Source of the DNA: JAKFWI01 sp031399165
Lineage (GTDB): Bacteria; Pseudomonadota; Alphaproteobacteria; Caulobacterales; Aquidulcibacteraceae
DNA: 64,000 bases
Assembly (NCBI GenBank): GCA_031399165.1
Contig: JANNOO010000043.1
Location: forward strand, 1 to 64,000
Reading direction: 5' to 3'
In this document: one piece after another, positions 33,283 to 42,515 of the stretch
How positions within the stretch are numbered: the first letter of the stretch is position 1
Layout: each line of letters opens with the position of its first letter
The notes under the pieces: model-generated
Seen by the model: only the letters and a program-made list of their open reading frames with translations
What the model was told of the DNA's origin: nothing
The model's database searches: none
Position numbers and translations under genes: made by a program

Positions 33283-34224
33283 ATGGCGATTGCATTCATC
33301 TTTCCGGGACAGGGCGCCCAGGCCGTCGGCATGGGCAAGGCTCTGGCTGAGGCTTTTCCGGCCGCCCGCGCGGTGTTCGAGGAGATCGATGATGCGCTCG
33401 GTCAGCGGCTTTCCCGCCTGATCTGGGAGGGCCCGCCCGAGGATTTGACGCTGACCGCCAACGCCCAGCCGGCGCTGATGGCCGTCAGCATGGCCGCCAT
33501 CCGGGCGCTGGAAGTTGAGTTCAAGGTCCCCATCTCCAAAGCTGCGTTCGTCGCCGGCCATTCGCTTGGCGAATATTCAGCCCTCGCCGCCGCCGGTGCG
33601 TTCGGCCTGTCTGACACCGCCCGGCTGCTGCGCATTCGCGGCGATGCGATGCAAAAAGCCGTGCCGGTGGGCGAGGGCGCCATGGCCGCGCTGATCGGCA
33701 AGGTCGATCTGGCCATCGCCGAAGCCATTGCAGAAGAGGGCGCGGCCGCTGGTGTTGTCGTCGTCGCCAACGACAATAACTTCGGCAACGTCGTTATTTC
33801 CGGAAGCAAAGCCGGCGTCGATGCGGCCGTCGCCGCAGCAAAAACGAGGGGCGTAAAGGCAGTGCCGCTGGCGGTGTCCGCGCCCTTCCATTCGCCGTTG
33901 ATGGCGCCCGCCGCCGAGGCGATGCGCTATGCTCTGGCGAAAGTTGAAATCGCGCCGCTGGCTTCGGTGCTCATTGCCAATATCACCGCCGCGCCGGTGC
34001 GCGAGCCGAGCGCGATCCGAGATCTGCTCGTCAAGCAGGTCACCGGCCGGGTGCGCTGGCGCGAAAGCGTGGAATGGATGGCGAAAGAGGGCGGCGTGTC
34101 GCGCTTCGCTGAGATCGGCGCAGGTAAGCAGCTTTCCGGCATGGTCAAGCGCAACGCGCCGGACGCCGAAGCGCTGGCGCTGAACGAACCGGCCGATTTG
34201 GAAGCGTTCGCGAAAACTGTTTGA
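33283..34224 (+). CDS. fabD: Malonyl-CoA:ACP transacylase
   Basis: 313 aa. It moves the malonyl group from CoA to acyl carrier protein. Motifs: FIFPGQGAQAVGMG at the N-terminus, the active-site Ser in GHSLGEYSAL, Arg in LLRIRGDAMQ and His in APFHSPLM; the C-terminus has AEIGAGKQLSGMVKR. It is the first gene of a fabD-fabG-acpP-fabF group, and the fabG start follows 17 bp after its stop. Confidence 0.96.
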   Translation: MAIAFIFPGQGAQAVGMGKALAEAFPAARAVFEEIDDALGQRLSRLIWEGPPEDLTLTANAQPALMAVSMAAIRALEVEFKVPISKAAFVAGHSLGEYSALAAAGAFGLSDTARLLRIRGDAMQKAVPVGEGAMAALIGKVDLAIAEAIAEEGAAAGVVVVANDNNFGNVVISGSKAGVDAAVAAAKTRGVKAVPLAVSAPFHSPLMAPAAEAMRYALAKVEIAPLASVLIANITAAPVREPSAIRDLLVKQVTGRVRWRESVEWMAKEGGVSRFAEIGAGKQLSGMVKRNAPDAEALALNEPADLEAFAKTV

Positions 34225-34241
34225 AGATTGGAGCGATCCAG

Positions 34242-34976
34242 ATGTTCGATCTGAGCGGCAAAACCGCACTCGTCACCGGGGCTTCCGGCAGCCTTGGCGG
34301 CGCGATCGCCAAAGCGCTGGCGGCGCAGGGCGCGAAGGTTGCGCTCTCGGGCACGCGTGAAGACGCGCTCAAAGCAGTGCAGGCGGAAATTCCCGGCAGT
34401 GTGGTGCTGGTCTGCAGCCTGAGCGACGGCCCGGCAGTGGACGCCCTGGCCGGGCGCGCGGAAGAGGCGCTGGGCGGGCTCGACATCCTCGTTTCGAACG
34501 CGGGCGTCACAAAGGATGGTCTGCTTCTGCGCATGAAGGACGACGACTGGGCGCAAGTGATGAAGGTCAATCTGGAGGCGCATTTCCGCCTCTCGCGGGC
34601 GGCGCTGAAATCGATGATGAAGAAGCGCTGGGGCCGGATTATCGCGGTGACGTCGGTGGTCGGCGTCACTGGCAATCCGGGACAGGCCAATTACGCTGCG
34701 TCGAAAGCCGGCCTGATAGGCTTCCAGAAATCGCTGGCTCAGGAAGTGGTCAGCCGCAATATAACCGCGAACTGCATCGCGCCCGGCTTTATCCGTTCAT
34801 CGATGACCGACGCTCTGAACGAGGCCCAACAAACAGCCATTCTCGGGCGCATCCCGGCCGCAAAATGGGGCGATGGCGCAGACGTGGCGGCGGCGGCGGT
34901 TTATCTGGCTAGCGAGGAGGCCGGCTACGTCACCGGGCAGACTCTTCACGTAAACGGCGGCATGGCGATGATCTGA
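34242..34976 (+). CDS. fabG: 3-oxoacyl-[ACP] reductase
   Basis: 244 aa SDR. TGASGSLGGAIAKAL is the cofactor loop, NAGVTKDGLLLRMKDDDW is the FabG signature, and catalytic Ser/Tyr/Lys are in VTSVVGVTGNPGQANYAASKAG. The ending VTGQTLHVNGGMAM is typical. It reduces 3-ketoacyl-ACP with NADPH in the elongation cycle. The ATG is chosen by GGAG 9 nt upstream; an in-frame TTG lies 21 bp before it. Confidence 0.96.
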   Translation: MFDLSGKTALVTGASGSLGGAIAKALAAQGAKVALSGTREDALKAVQAEIPGSVVLVCSLSDGPAVDALAGRAEEALGGLDILVSNAGVTKDGLLLRMKDDDWAQVMKVNLEAHFRLSRAALKSMMKKRWGRIIAVTSVVGVTGNPGQANYAASKAGLIGFQKSLAQEVVSRNITANCIAPGFIRSSMTDALNEAQQTAILGRIPAAKWGDGADVAAAAVYLASEEAGYVTGQTLHVNGGMAMI

Positions 34977-35056
34977 CCCGCATTTTCGGGCCCGACGCGG
35001 CTTGCTGGTAAAGCTGAAACGAATATGTTACGCCCCGTTTCGTCAGCTCAATTTCA

Positions 35057-35099
35057 CCTCGCCAGGTAGGCGAGGAGTTTGGTTTTCTTCCCTTTTTTT
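35057..35099 (+). terminator. Hairpin with T-rich tail between fabG and acpP (terminator or attenuator)
   Basis: CCTCGCC (35057-35063) and GGCGAGG (35069-35075) form a 7-bp stem with a 5-nt loop, followed by a pyrimidine-rich run ending in seven T (35093-35099), 20 nt before acpP. The T-run is offset from the stem by about 17 nt, so a strong intrinsic terminator is not certain. A partial terminator would let acpP be expressed from its own promoter at a different level. Confidence 0.4.
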
Positions 35100-35119
35100 G
35101 TGGTGTGCGAGGGCGCCTG

Positions 35120-35356
35120 ATGTCCGATGTGTTCGACCGTGTAAAGGCTATCGTTGTGAAGCATCTCGAGGCGCCGCCCGAGAAAGTAACCGAGAAAGCC
35201 AGCTTCATTGATGATCTCGGCGCCGACAGCCTCGACAATGTCGAACTGGTCATGGCTTTCGAGGAAGAGTTCTCGATCGAGATTCCCGACGACGCTGCTG
35301 AGCATATTCAGACCGTCGGCGACGCGGTGACGTTCATCCAAAGCAAACTAGGTTAG
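35120..35356 (+). CDS. acpP: Acyl carrier protein
   Basis: 78 aa, acidic. Ser37 in GADSLDNVELVMAFEEEF is the site for the phosphopantetheine arm that holds the growing fatty acid. The start MSDVFDRVKAIV matches AcpP of related bacteria; an upstream in-frame start would add five odd residues. It lies between fabG and fabF, the standard order. Confidence 0.97.
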   Translation: MSDVFDRVKAIVVKHLEAPPEKVTEKASFIDDLGADSLDNVELVMAFEEEFSIEIPDDAAEHIQTVGDAVTFIQSKLG

Positions 35357-35372
35357 TCCTGGGACCGAACCG

Positions 35373-36677
35373 ATGCGCGCGAACGATTCCGCATCGCGCC
35401 GTGTCGTTATCACCGGCGTAGGGCTCCTCACGCCGCTCGGTTACGGGCGCGAAATCTCCTGGAAGCGCCTGCTCGCGGGCCAATCCGGCGCCTGCAAGAT
35501 CGGTCACTTCAAGGTGGACGATCTGCCGTCGCGGATCGCGTGCGTAGTTCCGCGCGTGGACGGCCGGGCAGGCGGCTCGCCGGACATGGAAGGCGTGTTT
35601 GACCCCGACAAGACGATGTCGCCGAAAGAGCGCCGCCGCGTCGATGATTTCATCCTCTACGGCATGGCGGCGGCTGACGAGGCCGTCGCCGATTCCGGCT
35701 GGCAACCCAAAACCGACGAAGAAAGAGAACGCACCGGCGTGATGATCGGCTCCGGCATCGGGGGGCTCGATTCCATCGCGCAGACCGCGCTCATTCTGGA
35801 AAAGGATGGGCCGCGGAAGGTTAGCCCGTTTTTCATTCCCGGCGCATTGATCAATCTGGCGTCAGGCCAGGTTTCGATCCGCTACGGCTTCAGAGGCCCC
35901 AACCATTCCGTCGTCACCGCCTGCGCCACCGGCGCCCACGCGATCGGCGATGCGGCGCGGCTGATCAAATACGGCGACGCTGATGTGATGGTCGCCGGCG
36001 GCGCCGAAGGCTCGATCTGCCGCATCGGCATGGCGGGCTTTGCAGCGCTGCGCGCGCTCTCGACAGGCTTCAACGATCATCCGACCAAAGGCTCTAGGCC
36101 GTACGACAAGGATCGCGACGGCTTCGTAATGGGCGAAGGCGCGGGCGTTGTGGTGTTGGAGGAACTTGGCCACGCCAAGGCGCGCGGCGCCAAGATTTAC
36201 GCCGAAGTGCTGGGCTATGGCCTTTCCGGCGACGCCTTCCACATCACCGCACCTGAGGAAAACGGTGACGGCGGCTTCCGCGCCATGCGCGCGGCGCTGC
36301 AAGATTCTGGTCTCAGTCCTGCCGATATCGACTACGTTAATGCTCACGGCACCTCGACGCCCCTGGGCGACGAGATTGAGCTGAGGGCAGTGGAGCGGGT
36401 GTTCGGCAATGCGGCCGGCGCGCTCTCCATGTCATCTACGAAGTCCGCGATTGGACATTTGCTGGGGGCCGCGGGGGCGGTGGAGACGATTTTTTGTGCT
36501 CTTTCGATCCGAGATGGGATGGTCCCCCCGACCCTCAACCTCGACGCCCCGTCGGTCGAGACCCCTATCGATCTGACCCCGCATATGGCGAAGAAGCGTA
36601 CGATCCGCGCGGCGATGAGCAATTCGTTCGGGTTCGGCGGGACGAACGCGGCGCTGATCCTTGCGGCGCCGCCATGA
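35373..36677 (+). CDS. fabF: 3-oxoacyl-[ACP] synthase II
   Basis: 434 aa condensing enzyme. Catalytic Cys in VTACATGAHAIG, His in NAHGTSTPLGD and His in KSAIGHLLGAAGA; GVGLLTPLG near the N-terminus and SNSFGFGGTNAAL near the end. It extends acyl-ACP with malonyl-ACP. The sequence is slightly longer than E. coli FabF because of inserts near residues 50-80. The stop overlaps the mltG start (ATGA). Confidence 0.96.
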   Translation: MRANDSASRRVVITGVGLLTPLGYGREISWKRLLAGQSGACKIGHFKVDDLPSRIACVVPRVDGRAGGSPDMEGVFDPDKTMSPKERRRVDDFILYGMAAADEAVADSGWQPKTDEERERTGVMIGSGIGGLDSIAQTALILEKDGPRKVSPFFIPGALINLASGQVSIRYGFRGPNHSVVTACATGAHAIGDAARLIKYGDADVMVAGGAEGSICRIGMAGFAALRALSTGFNDHPTKGSRPYDKDRDGFVMGEGAGVVVLEELGHAKARGAKIYAEVLGYGLSGDAFHITAPEENGDGGFRAMRAALQDSGLSPADIDYVNAHGTSTPLGDEIELRAVERVFGNAAGALSMSSTKSAIGHLLGAAGAVETIFCALSIRDGMVPPTLNLDAPSVETPIDLTPHMAKKRTIRAAMSNSFGFGGTNAALILAAPP

Positions 36678-37735
36678 GCGGCAGCGTCTATGATGATTAC
36701 CAAGACGATTACGAGGACGAAGCGCCGCGCCGCCGGGGTTTCTGGTCCCAGTTGACGGCAATATCGTCCTGGGCCGTGACCCTCGTGGCGCTGGCGCTTG
36801 GCGCGGCGTTTCTGCTTATCATCGATACGCAGCGTCCCGGCCCGGCTGCGCCGGACGGCGCGGCGCAGACCACAATCGTGGTGCCGCGCGGCGTTGGTAT
36901 TGCCGCGATCGGCCAGCATCTTGAGGCAGAGCAGGTGATCCGTAGCGGCCTCGCGTTCCGCGCCGGCGTGATGATCTATGGGCGCGGGCGCTCCTTGAAG
37001 GCTGGCGAATATTCCATTCCGTCCGGCGCCAGCAGCGCTGCGATCATCGAAAAACTCTCCACCGGCCGCGTCGTGCTGCACCCGGTTACTGTCCCCGAAG
37101 GCTGGACCAGCGCGATGATCACGGACGCCCTCGCGGCCGCCGATTTCCTCGATGGTGAGACGCCGGCGCCGCCAGCTGAGGGCTCACTTCTGCCGGAAAC
37201 CTATCGGTTCGAGCGCGGCGTATCCCGCGCTGAAGTGCTGCGGGAGATGCAGGACGCTTCGGCAAGAACGCTGAAGGAATTGTGGGCCAATCGTCAGCCA
37301 GGTCTGCCCCTGAAAACACCGCGCGAGGCGCTGATCCTGGCGTCAGTGGTGGAAAAGGAAACCGGCGTTGCGTCCGAGCGCCCGCGCGTGGCGGCCGTGT
37401 TCGTCAATCGCCTGCGCAAGGGCATGAAGCTGGAATCCGATCCCACGGTGATCTACGGCGTGAGCCAGGGCCGCCCTCTCGGGCGCGGTATTCTAAGAAG
37501 CGAGCTTGATCGCGATACGCCTTACAATACGTACAGGCGCTACGGCCTGCCGCCGACGCCGATCGCCAATCCGGGGCGGGCGTCGATCGAGGCGGTGCTG
37601 AGCCCGGCGAAGACCAACGAGCTGTTTTTCGTCGCCGATGGCACGGGCGGGCATGCCTTCGCCTCCACCGTGGCTGAGCACAATAGGAACGTCGCGCGTT
37701 GGCGTAGCCTTGAGCGCGCGGGCGGCTCGCAATAG
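36674..37735 (+). CDS. mltG: Endolytic murein transglycosylase
   Basis: 353 aa. A charged N-terminus with an Asp/Glu/Tyr-rich start, one membrane segment (about 33-52), a LysM-like region (VPRGVGIAAIGQHLEAEQVI) and the YceG catalytic domain with VPEGWTS, LLPETYRF, the catalytic Glu in ASVVEKETG and SDPTVIYG. It cuts nascent peptidoglycan strands at the inner membrane. Co-location with fabF is conserved in proteobacteria. Confidence 0.93.
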   Translation: MSGSVYDDYQDDYEDEAPRRRGFWSQLTAISSWAVTLVALALGAAFLLIIDTQRPGPAAPDGAAQTTIVVPRGVGIAAIGQHLEAEQVIRSGLAFRAGVMIYGRGRSLKAGEYSIPSGASSAAIIEKLSTGRVVLHPVTVPEGWTSAMITDALAAADFLDGETPAPPAEGSLLPETYRFERGVSRAEVLREMQDASARTLKELWANRQPGLPLKTPREALILASVVEKETGVASERPRVAAVFVNRLRKGMKLESDPTVIYGVSQGRPLGRGILRSELDRDTPYNTYRRYGLPPTPIANPGRASIEAVLSPAKTNELFFVADGTGGHAFASTVAEHNRNVARWRSLERAGGSQ

Positions 37736-37765
37736 AACCCTCTCACATCGGGGGTTGCCTCACCT

Positions 37766-38653
37766 ATGAGCGTCGTCAGCATGACCGGCTTCGGCCGTGC
37801 GGAGGGTGTTTCGGGGGCGCTGCGCTGGATCTGGGAAGCGCGCTGCGTTAATGGCCGCGGCCTTGATCTCCGGGCCCGCCTGCCAAACGGGTTCGACAAT
37901 CTTGAAGCGGCGGCGCGTGAGGCTGCGCAGAAGCGCTTCAAGCGCGGGTCGGTGCAGGTCAGCCTCAATCTGCGGCGCGAAGAGCGCGCGGGCGCGGCCG
38001 GCGTCGTCAATCTCGCAATCGTCGATCAGTTGATCGCGGCGGGCGCGCCCTACGTGGCCGCGGGTAAAGCCGCGCCGCCAAGGTGGGATGGATTGCTGCA
38101 GGCGCGCGGCGTCATGGGCGGTGAATCCGAGGAGGAAAGCCCGGAGACGCGCGCGGCGCTCGAGAAAGCGTTGGTGGCGGGGCTGGAGACCGCGCTCGAC
38201 GCCTTAACCAAGGCGCGCGTGCAGGAAGGCGACAAGACAAAGCTGGTGCTGATCGGTGCGCTGGCCCGCATCGAAACACTCACCGCACAGGCGCGCGAAC
38301 TCGGCGCCGCACAACCTGAGGCGATGATTGAACGGATTCGTACGCGCTTGGCTGGGCTCGGGGCCGACGTGCAGATCGATCCGCAGCGTCTGGCGCAGGA
38401 AGCCGCATTGGCGGCATTGCGCGCCGACGTGCGCGAGGAACTCGACCGCCTGACCGCTCACGCGCAGGAAGCGCGCGCACTGATCGCCAATGATGAACCG
38501 GCCGGCCGCCGCCTCGATTTCCTGTCGCAGGAGTTCAACCGCGAAGCCAACACGCTGTGCTCAAAGTCGAGCGATCTGGCGCTGACGCGCCTTGGGCTGG
38601 ACCTGAAAACCACGATCGATCAATTGCGCGAGCAGGCGGCCAATGTCGAATAG
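37766..38653 (+). CDS. yicC: YicC family endoribonuclease
   Basis: 295 aa. The N-terminus SMTGFGRAEG, SVNGRGLD-like segment ARCVNGRGLDLRARLP and C-terminus GRRLDFLSQEFNREANTLCSKSSD with LKTTIDQLREQAANVE are the YicC hallmarks. The family includes an endoribonuclease that in E. coli takes part in decay of the small RNA RyhB. It overlaps gmk by 11 bp, and the yicC-gmk pairing is conserved. Confidence 0.92.
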   Translation: MSVVSMTGFGRAEGVSGALRWIWEARCVNGRGLDLRARLPNGFDNLEAAAREAAQKRFKRGSVQVSLNLRREERAGAAGVVNLAIVDQLIAAGAPYVAAGKAAPPRWDGLLQARGVMGGESEEESPETRAALEKALVAGLETALDALTKARVQEGDKTKLVLIGALARIETLTAQARELGAAQPEAMIERIRTRLAGLGADVQIDPQRLAQEAALAALRADVREELDRLTAHAQEARALIANDEPAGRRLDFLSQEFNREANTLCSKSSDLALTRLGLDLKTTIDQLREQAANVE

Positions 38654-39275
38654 CGCCCGCCGCGGGCTGATGTTCGTGCTGTCGAGCCCCTCGGGCGCGG
38701 GAAAATCAACTTTGGCGCGGCGCTTGATGCAGCAAAACACCGATATGGTGCTTTCGATCTCCGCCACCACGCGCGCGCCGCGTCCCGGCGAAGCCGATGG
38801 CCGCGAGTATCATTTCGTCGATCACGACCGGTTCGAGAAGATGATCGATGAAGGCGCACTTCTCGAATGGGCGCGCGTGTTCGATAATTATTACGGCACC
38901 CCGCGCGCGCCGGTGGAAGGCGCGCTGGCCAGCGGCAAGGACGTGCTGTTCGATGTCGATTGGCAAGGTGCGCGCGCTTTGCGAGGGGCGGCGCCGGAAG
39001 ATGTGGTGTCGGTATTCATTTTGCCGCCGGATATGGTGGAGCTCGAACGGCGCCTGCATACGCGCGCGCAGGATTCCGAAGCGATCATCGCCCGGCGCAT
39101 GGCAAAATCGGCCGACGAAATCCGCCATTGGGACGAGTACGACTTCGTTCTCGTCAACCGGGATGTCGACGCCAGCGCCGAAGATTTGCAGCGTATCCTG
39201 ACGGTGGAGCGCGGCCGGCGCTCACGGCAAAGCTGGCTCAGCGAGTTCGTGACCGCTTTGCTTAAGGGCCATTGA
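38643..39275 (+). CDS. gmk: Guanylate kinase
   Basis: 210 aa. P-loop SSPSGAGKSTLARRL, GMP-binding SISATTRAPRPGEADGREYHF and FLEWARVFDNYYGTP-like segment (LLEWARVFDNYYGTPRA), then VLFDVDWQGA. It phosphorylates GMP to GDP. The ATG lies within the last codons of yicC. It converges with rsmA, with only 3 bp between the stops. Confidence 0.96.
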   Translation: MSNSARRGLMFVLSSPSGAGKSTLARRLMQQNTDMVLSISATTRAPRPGEADGREYHFVDHDRFEKMIDEGALLEWARVFDNYYGTPRAPVEGALASGKDVLFDVDWQGARALRGAAPEDVVSVFILPPDMVELERRLHTRAQDSEAIIARRMAKSADEIRHWDEYDFVLVNRDVDASAEDLQRILTVERGRRSRQSWLSEFVTALLKGH

Positions 39276-39278
39276 ACC

Positions 39279-40103
39279 TCAGCCGTCAGCCATCATGGCG
39301 GCCAGCTTCAGGAAGTTCGTGACCGGAATTTCTTCCGCGCGCGCCGTCGGCGCGATGGCGCAGGCGGCGAGCATCTGTTCCGGAATGCCCAATCTTTTAA
39401 GGCTGGCGCGCAGCATCTTGCGCCGCTGGCCGAACGCCGCCGCCGTCAGGCGTTCCAGAACATTCAAATGTGCAAAAGGGGCGGCCAGCGGATCGAACCG
39501 CACGACGGCAGACTCCACTTTTGGCGGCGGCGTGAACGCGCCGGGCGGCAGCGTCATCACTATTTCCGCCGAACAAACCGCTTGCGTCAGCACGGCAAGG
39601 CGCCCGTACGCGTCATCGCCTGCATGCGCAACGATGCGCTCGGCCACTTCTTTTTGAAACATCAGCACCATGCGCCCGCGCCAGGCGCCGGCCTTCAGCC
39701 ATTTCACCAGGAGTGGCGTGGCGACATTGTAGGGCAGGTTGGCGACGATCGCCGCCGCGGCGCCGGCGCCAGCCGCGCGCAGCAAGGCGTCTTCATTGGC
39801 TTCGAGCGCGTCGGCTTCGATGACATGCGCCCGTCCGTTCGACCACGCCACGAGCGGTTCGAGCACTGGCAGAAAACGTTCGTCCTTCTCGATGACGACA
39901 AGCGGGTCCGCGCCCGCTTCTAGCAGCGCGCGCGTTAGTCCGCCCGGGCCCGGGCCAACTTCAAGGACCGGCCCAAACGGCGCCGCAAACGCAGCGATGC
40001 GCGCGTTGATCGAAGGGTCGAGCAGGAAATGCTGGCCGAAACTTTTCTTTGCCCAGAGGCCATGATCGATCAGCCCCTGTTTAAGGCTGGGCAGCGCGCT
40101 CAC
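39279..40103 (-). CDS. rsmA: 16S rRNA (A1518/A1519) dimethyltransferase
   Basis: 274 aa, GTG start overlapping the pdxA stop by 4 nt. Motifs: KKSFGQHFLLDPSI, SAM-binding EVGPGPGGLTRALLEAG and catalytic NLPYNVATPLL; the C-domain has FTPPPKVESAVVRF. It dimethylates two adenines near the 3' end of 16S rRNA late in 30S assembly. It is the last gene of the lptF-to-rsmA series. Confidence 0.96.
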   Translation of the reverse strand: MSALPSLKQGLIDHGLWAKKSFGQHFLLDPSINARIAAFAAPFGPVLEVGPGPGGLTRALLEAGADPLVVIEKDERFLPVLEPLVAWSNGRAHVIEADALEANEDALLRAAGAGAAAAIVANLPYNVATPLLVKWLKAGAWRGRMVLMFQKEVAERIVAHAGDDAYGRLAVLTQAVCSAEIVMTLPPGAFTPPPKVESAVVRFDPLAAPFAHLNVLERLTAAAFGQRRKMLRASLKRLGIPEQMLAACAIAPTARAEEIPVTNFLKLAAMMADG

Positions 40104-41122
40104 GCCGCAACCAGCGCACGGCGCGCGGCGATATCATGCGCCATGCGTATGGCGGCGATCAGGCTGCCGGGATGGGCTGCGCCCTTGCCGGCGATATCAA
40201 ACGCGACGCCATGATCGGGCGAAGTGCGCACGATCGGCAGGCCGATTGTGAGATTCACCGCATCCCAGAAATGCAGCGTTTTAACCGGGATGAGACCTTG
40301 ATCATGATACATCGCCAGCACCGCGTCATAGCCGCGCCGCGCTTCTTCGTGAAACAGCGTGTCCGGCGGTTGGGCGTCGGTGGCGTCAATGCCGCGCGCG
40401 CGCAGGGCGGCCGCGGCCGGATTAATGATTTCGATCTCCTCGCGACCCAACGCGCCGCCTTCGCCAGCATGCGGATTAAGTCCCGCCAGCGCGATGCGCG
40501 GGCGCTCGATGCCGAAATCGTTGCGCAAGGCCGCGTGCGTGACTTCCCCGACCTCGACGATGCGCTGCGCCGAGAGTTTCGACACCGCCTGATGCAGAGG
40601 CAGGTGAACGGTCGCGAGCACGACGCGCAAGGATGCGCCCGCCAGCATCATAACCGGCCCGCGTGGACCGTCATATTGCGTCTGCGCGGTGAGTGCAGCG
40701 ACGAATTCGGTATGACCTGGGTGCTTGAACCCTGCCTCATACAAAATCGATTTTGCGATCGGGCATGTAACAAGGGCGCCGCTGGCCCCGGTAAGCGTCA
40801 GCGCAACGCCGCGCTCGATCGCTGACATCACTGCAGCGCCGTTTCGCGGATCGGGTTTGCCGGGCACGGCCTCAACCGCCAGCGGCACGGTGAGAACCGG
40901 CAGGTTTGCGCTAAAATAATGGGCCGCTTCTCGCGCATCGTTGATCGGTGCGATCGCAACGGGCGCGCCCAGTAAAGCGAATGCGCTTGCGTAAACTTGC
41001 TGATCGCCAACGGCGAAAAACGCCGGCAGCTTTGCCGCTTTGCGCTGTAGCCACGCCCTTACAAGGATTTCCGGACCGATGCCGGCCGGATCGCCCATCG
41101 AAACGGCGAGCGGTCCGAGCAT
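40100..41122 (-). CDS. pdxA: 4-hydroxythreonine-4-phosphate dehydrogenase
   Basis: 340 aa. SMGDPAGIGPEI at the N-terminus, metal-ligand His in VHLPLHQAV, YHDQGLIPVK and RTSPDHGVAFDIAGKG. It oxidises 4-phosphohydroxy-threonine on the way to pyridoxal phosphate. Placement between surA and rsmA is conserved across proteobacteria. A GC-rich 7-bp gap separates it from surA. Confidence 0.95.
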   Translation of the reverse strand: MLGPLAVSMGDPAGIGPEILVRAWLQRKAAKLPAFFAVGDQQVYASAFALLGAPVAIAPINDAREAAHYFSANLPVLTVPLAVEAVPGKPDPRNGAAVMSAIERGVALTLTGASGALVTCPIAKSILYEAGFKHPGHTEFVAALTAQTQYDGPRGPVMMLAGASLRVVLATVHLPLHQAVSKLSAQRIVEVGEVTHAALRNDFGIERPRIALAGLNPHAGEGGALGREEIEIINPAAAALRARGIDATDAQPPDTLFHEEARRGYDAVLAMYHDQGLIPVKTLHFWDAVNLTIGLPIVRTSPDHGVAFDIAGKGAAHPGSLIAAIRMAHDIAARRALVAA

Positions 41123-41129
41123 GGCCGCG

Positions 41130-42479
41130 CTAGCGCCGGACGATCGCCGCTTCCCGCCGCAGATTACGCAGGTAGCGCTGGGACAACATCGCCAGTTCCT
41201 GATCGACCAGGCGGCTTTCGATTTCGTCGCGGCTTGGTAGCGCCCCGCCGGATGTGTCGCGCGCGCAGACTACCAGCGCGCGCAGCTTTCCGCCCGATTG
41301 GAACGAAGCTGATGCCGCGCCCGTGGCGGTATCGGCGACCTGCTTGCGCATCTCGTCGGTCAGTTCAGATTCCTGCACTTCGCCAAGATCAGCCGCCGTC
41401 AGCCCGGTGACGCCAGAGATCGCCGCATCGACGGAGGGGCAGCCCTTGACAAGCTGGCGCGCGCGATCGAGCGCCGCTTGCTGGTTTGGTTCAGCGGTGA
41501 TCTGCTTCAGTGTCACCTTGCTGGCCGCTTGAGGATCGACGCCGGCGCGCTTGTCGCGCAACGAAATAATGTAGACGCCGCCGGGCGCCGGGATCGGTCC
41601 GGCCAGATCGCCCGCCTTCATGCCCGCGGCGACGCGCTGCAATTCCACGGGCCTCAGTTCATCCTGCGCCAGCCAATCAAGGTCGCCGCCCGTGGCGGCC
41701 GAGGGGGCGGCGGAAAATTGCCGGGCGACCATCGCGAAATTGGCGCCCTTTTTCAGTTCGTCCACCAAACGGGTTCCGGCGGTCTGGGCCTCCGTCAACT
41801 CGGCGGGCGATTCCGCCGGAAGATAAATCACGGAAACCAGATATTGCGGCTTCATCGCATTGGCGGCGACACGCGCGAGCGTGTCCTGCACCTGCGCGTC
41901 CGATATGCGCAGGCGGGAGCCGTACAAGCCGCTCATAAGCCGGTTCCACGCCAGTTGCGCTTCGATCTGGTCGCGGAGTGTATTGATATTGACGCCCGCG
42001 GCAGCGAGCTGAGTTTTGAGTACTGGCACGGTAGTACGCGCATTGCGGGCGACGTTTTCCAGCGCCGCATCGACGTCCTTGGGGTCAAGCGACATTTTGC
42101 GCGATCTTATTTCCTGCATCTGCAGCCGCTCATCTTCCAGGCTGCGCAACGCCTGCGCCTCGATCTGCTGCATAACCTCCGGCGTTGGCCGGATTCCGGA
42201 ACTGAGCAGGATGAGGCCGGCGCGCTGATCGAGATCGTAGGTCGAAATCAGCTGATCGTTGACGATCGCCACGACCGCCTCAGCCGGCATGCGCGTTTCG
42301 GCCGGCGCTTGGGCGGCAGACGCTGCGGGCTTGGCGGCTGGTTTGGCCGCTGCCGGTTTGGCGGGCGCAGGCTTGGCTGCCGCCGCCGGTGCGGCAGGTT
42401 GAGCGGCCGTTTGCGAAAAGGCCGGGCAGGTGAACGCCAGGATCGTAACCAGCGCCCCCGCGGCGTATTTTAGGTTCAT
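41130..42479 (-). CDS. surA: Periplasmic peptidyl-prolyl isomerase chaperone (SurA-like)
   Basis: 449 aa. The ATG with GGAG 8 nt upstream gives a clean signal peptide (MNLKYAAGALVTILAFTCPAFS). After it comes an Ala/Lys/Pro-rich linker of about 35 residues, the SurA N-domain (VAIVNDQLISTYDLDQRAGL) and a single parvulin-type region (QYLVSVIYLP to VYIISLRDKRAG). A helical C-terminus follows. SurA escorts beta-barrel proteins, including LptD, to the BAM complex. E. coli SurA has two parvulin domains; only one is evident here. Confidence 0.88.
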   Translation of the reverse strand: MNLKYAAGALVTILAFTCPAFSQTAAQPAAPAAAAKPAPAKPAAAKPAAKPAASAAQAPAETRMPAEAVVAIVNDQLISTYDLDQRAGLILLSSGIRPTPEVMQQIEAQALRSLEDERLQMQEIRSRKMSLDPKDVDAALENVARNARTTVPVLKTQLAAAGVNINTLRDQIEAQLAWNRLMSGLYGSRLRISDAQVQDTLARVAANAMKPQYLVSVIYLPAESPAELTEAQTAGTRLVDELKKGANFAMVARQFSAAPSAATGGDLDWLAQDELRPVELQRVAAGMKAGDLAGPIPAPGGVYIISLRDKRAGVDPQAASKVTLKQITAEPNQQAALDRARQLVKGCPSVDAAISGVTGLTAADLGEVQESELTDEMRKQVADTATGAASASFQSGGKLRALVVCARDTSGGALPSRDEIESRLVDQELAMLSQRYLRNLRREAAIVRR

Positions 42480-42515
42480 CTCAAAACTCCGTTTCGCCGC
42501 ATGCATGGCGAAACC

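Noticed and set aside
41478..42473. A long plus-strand frame opposite surA
   Set aside because: Its Gly/Arg repeats are the mirror of the Ala/Lys/Pro-rich linker of the SurA-like protein; no supporting start signal.
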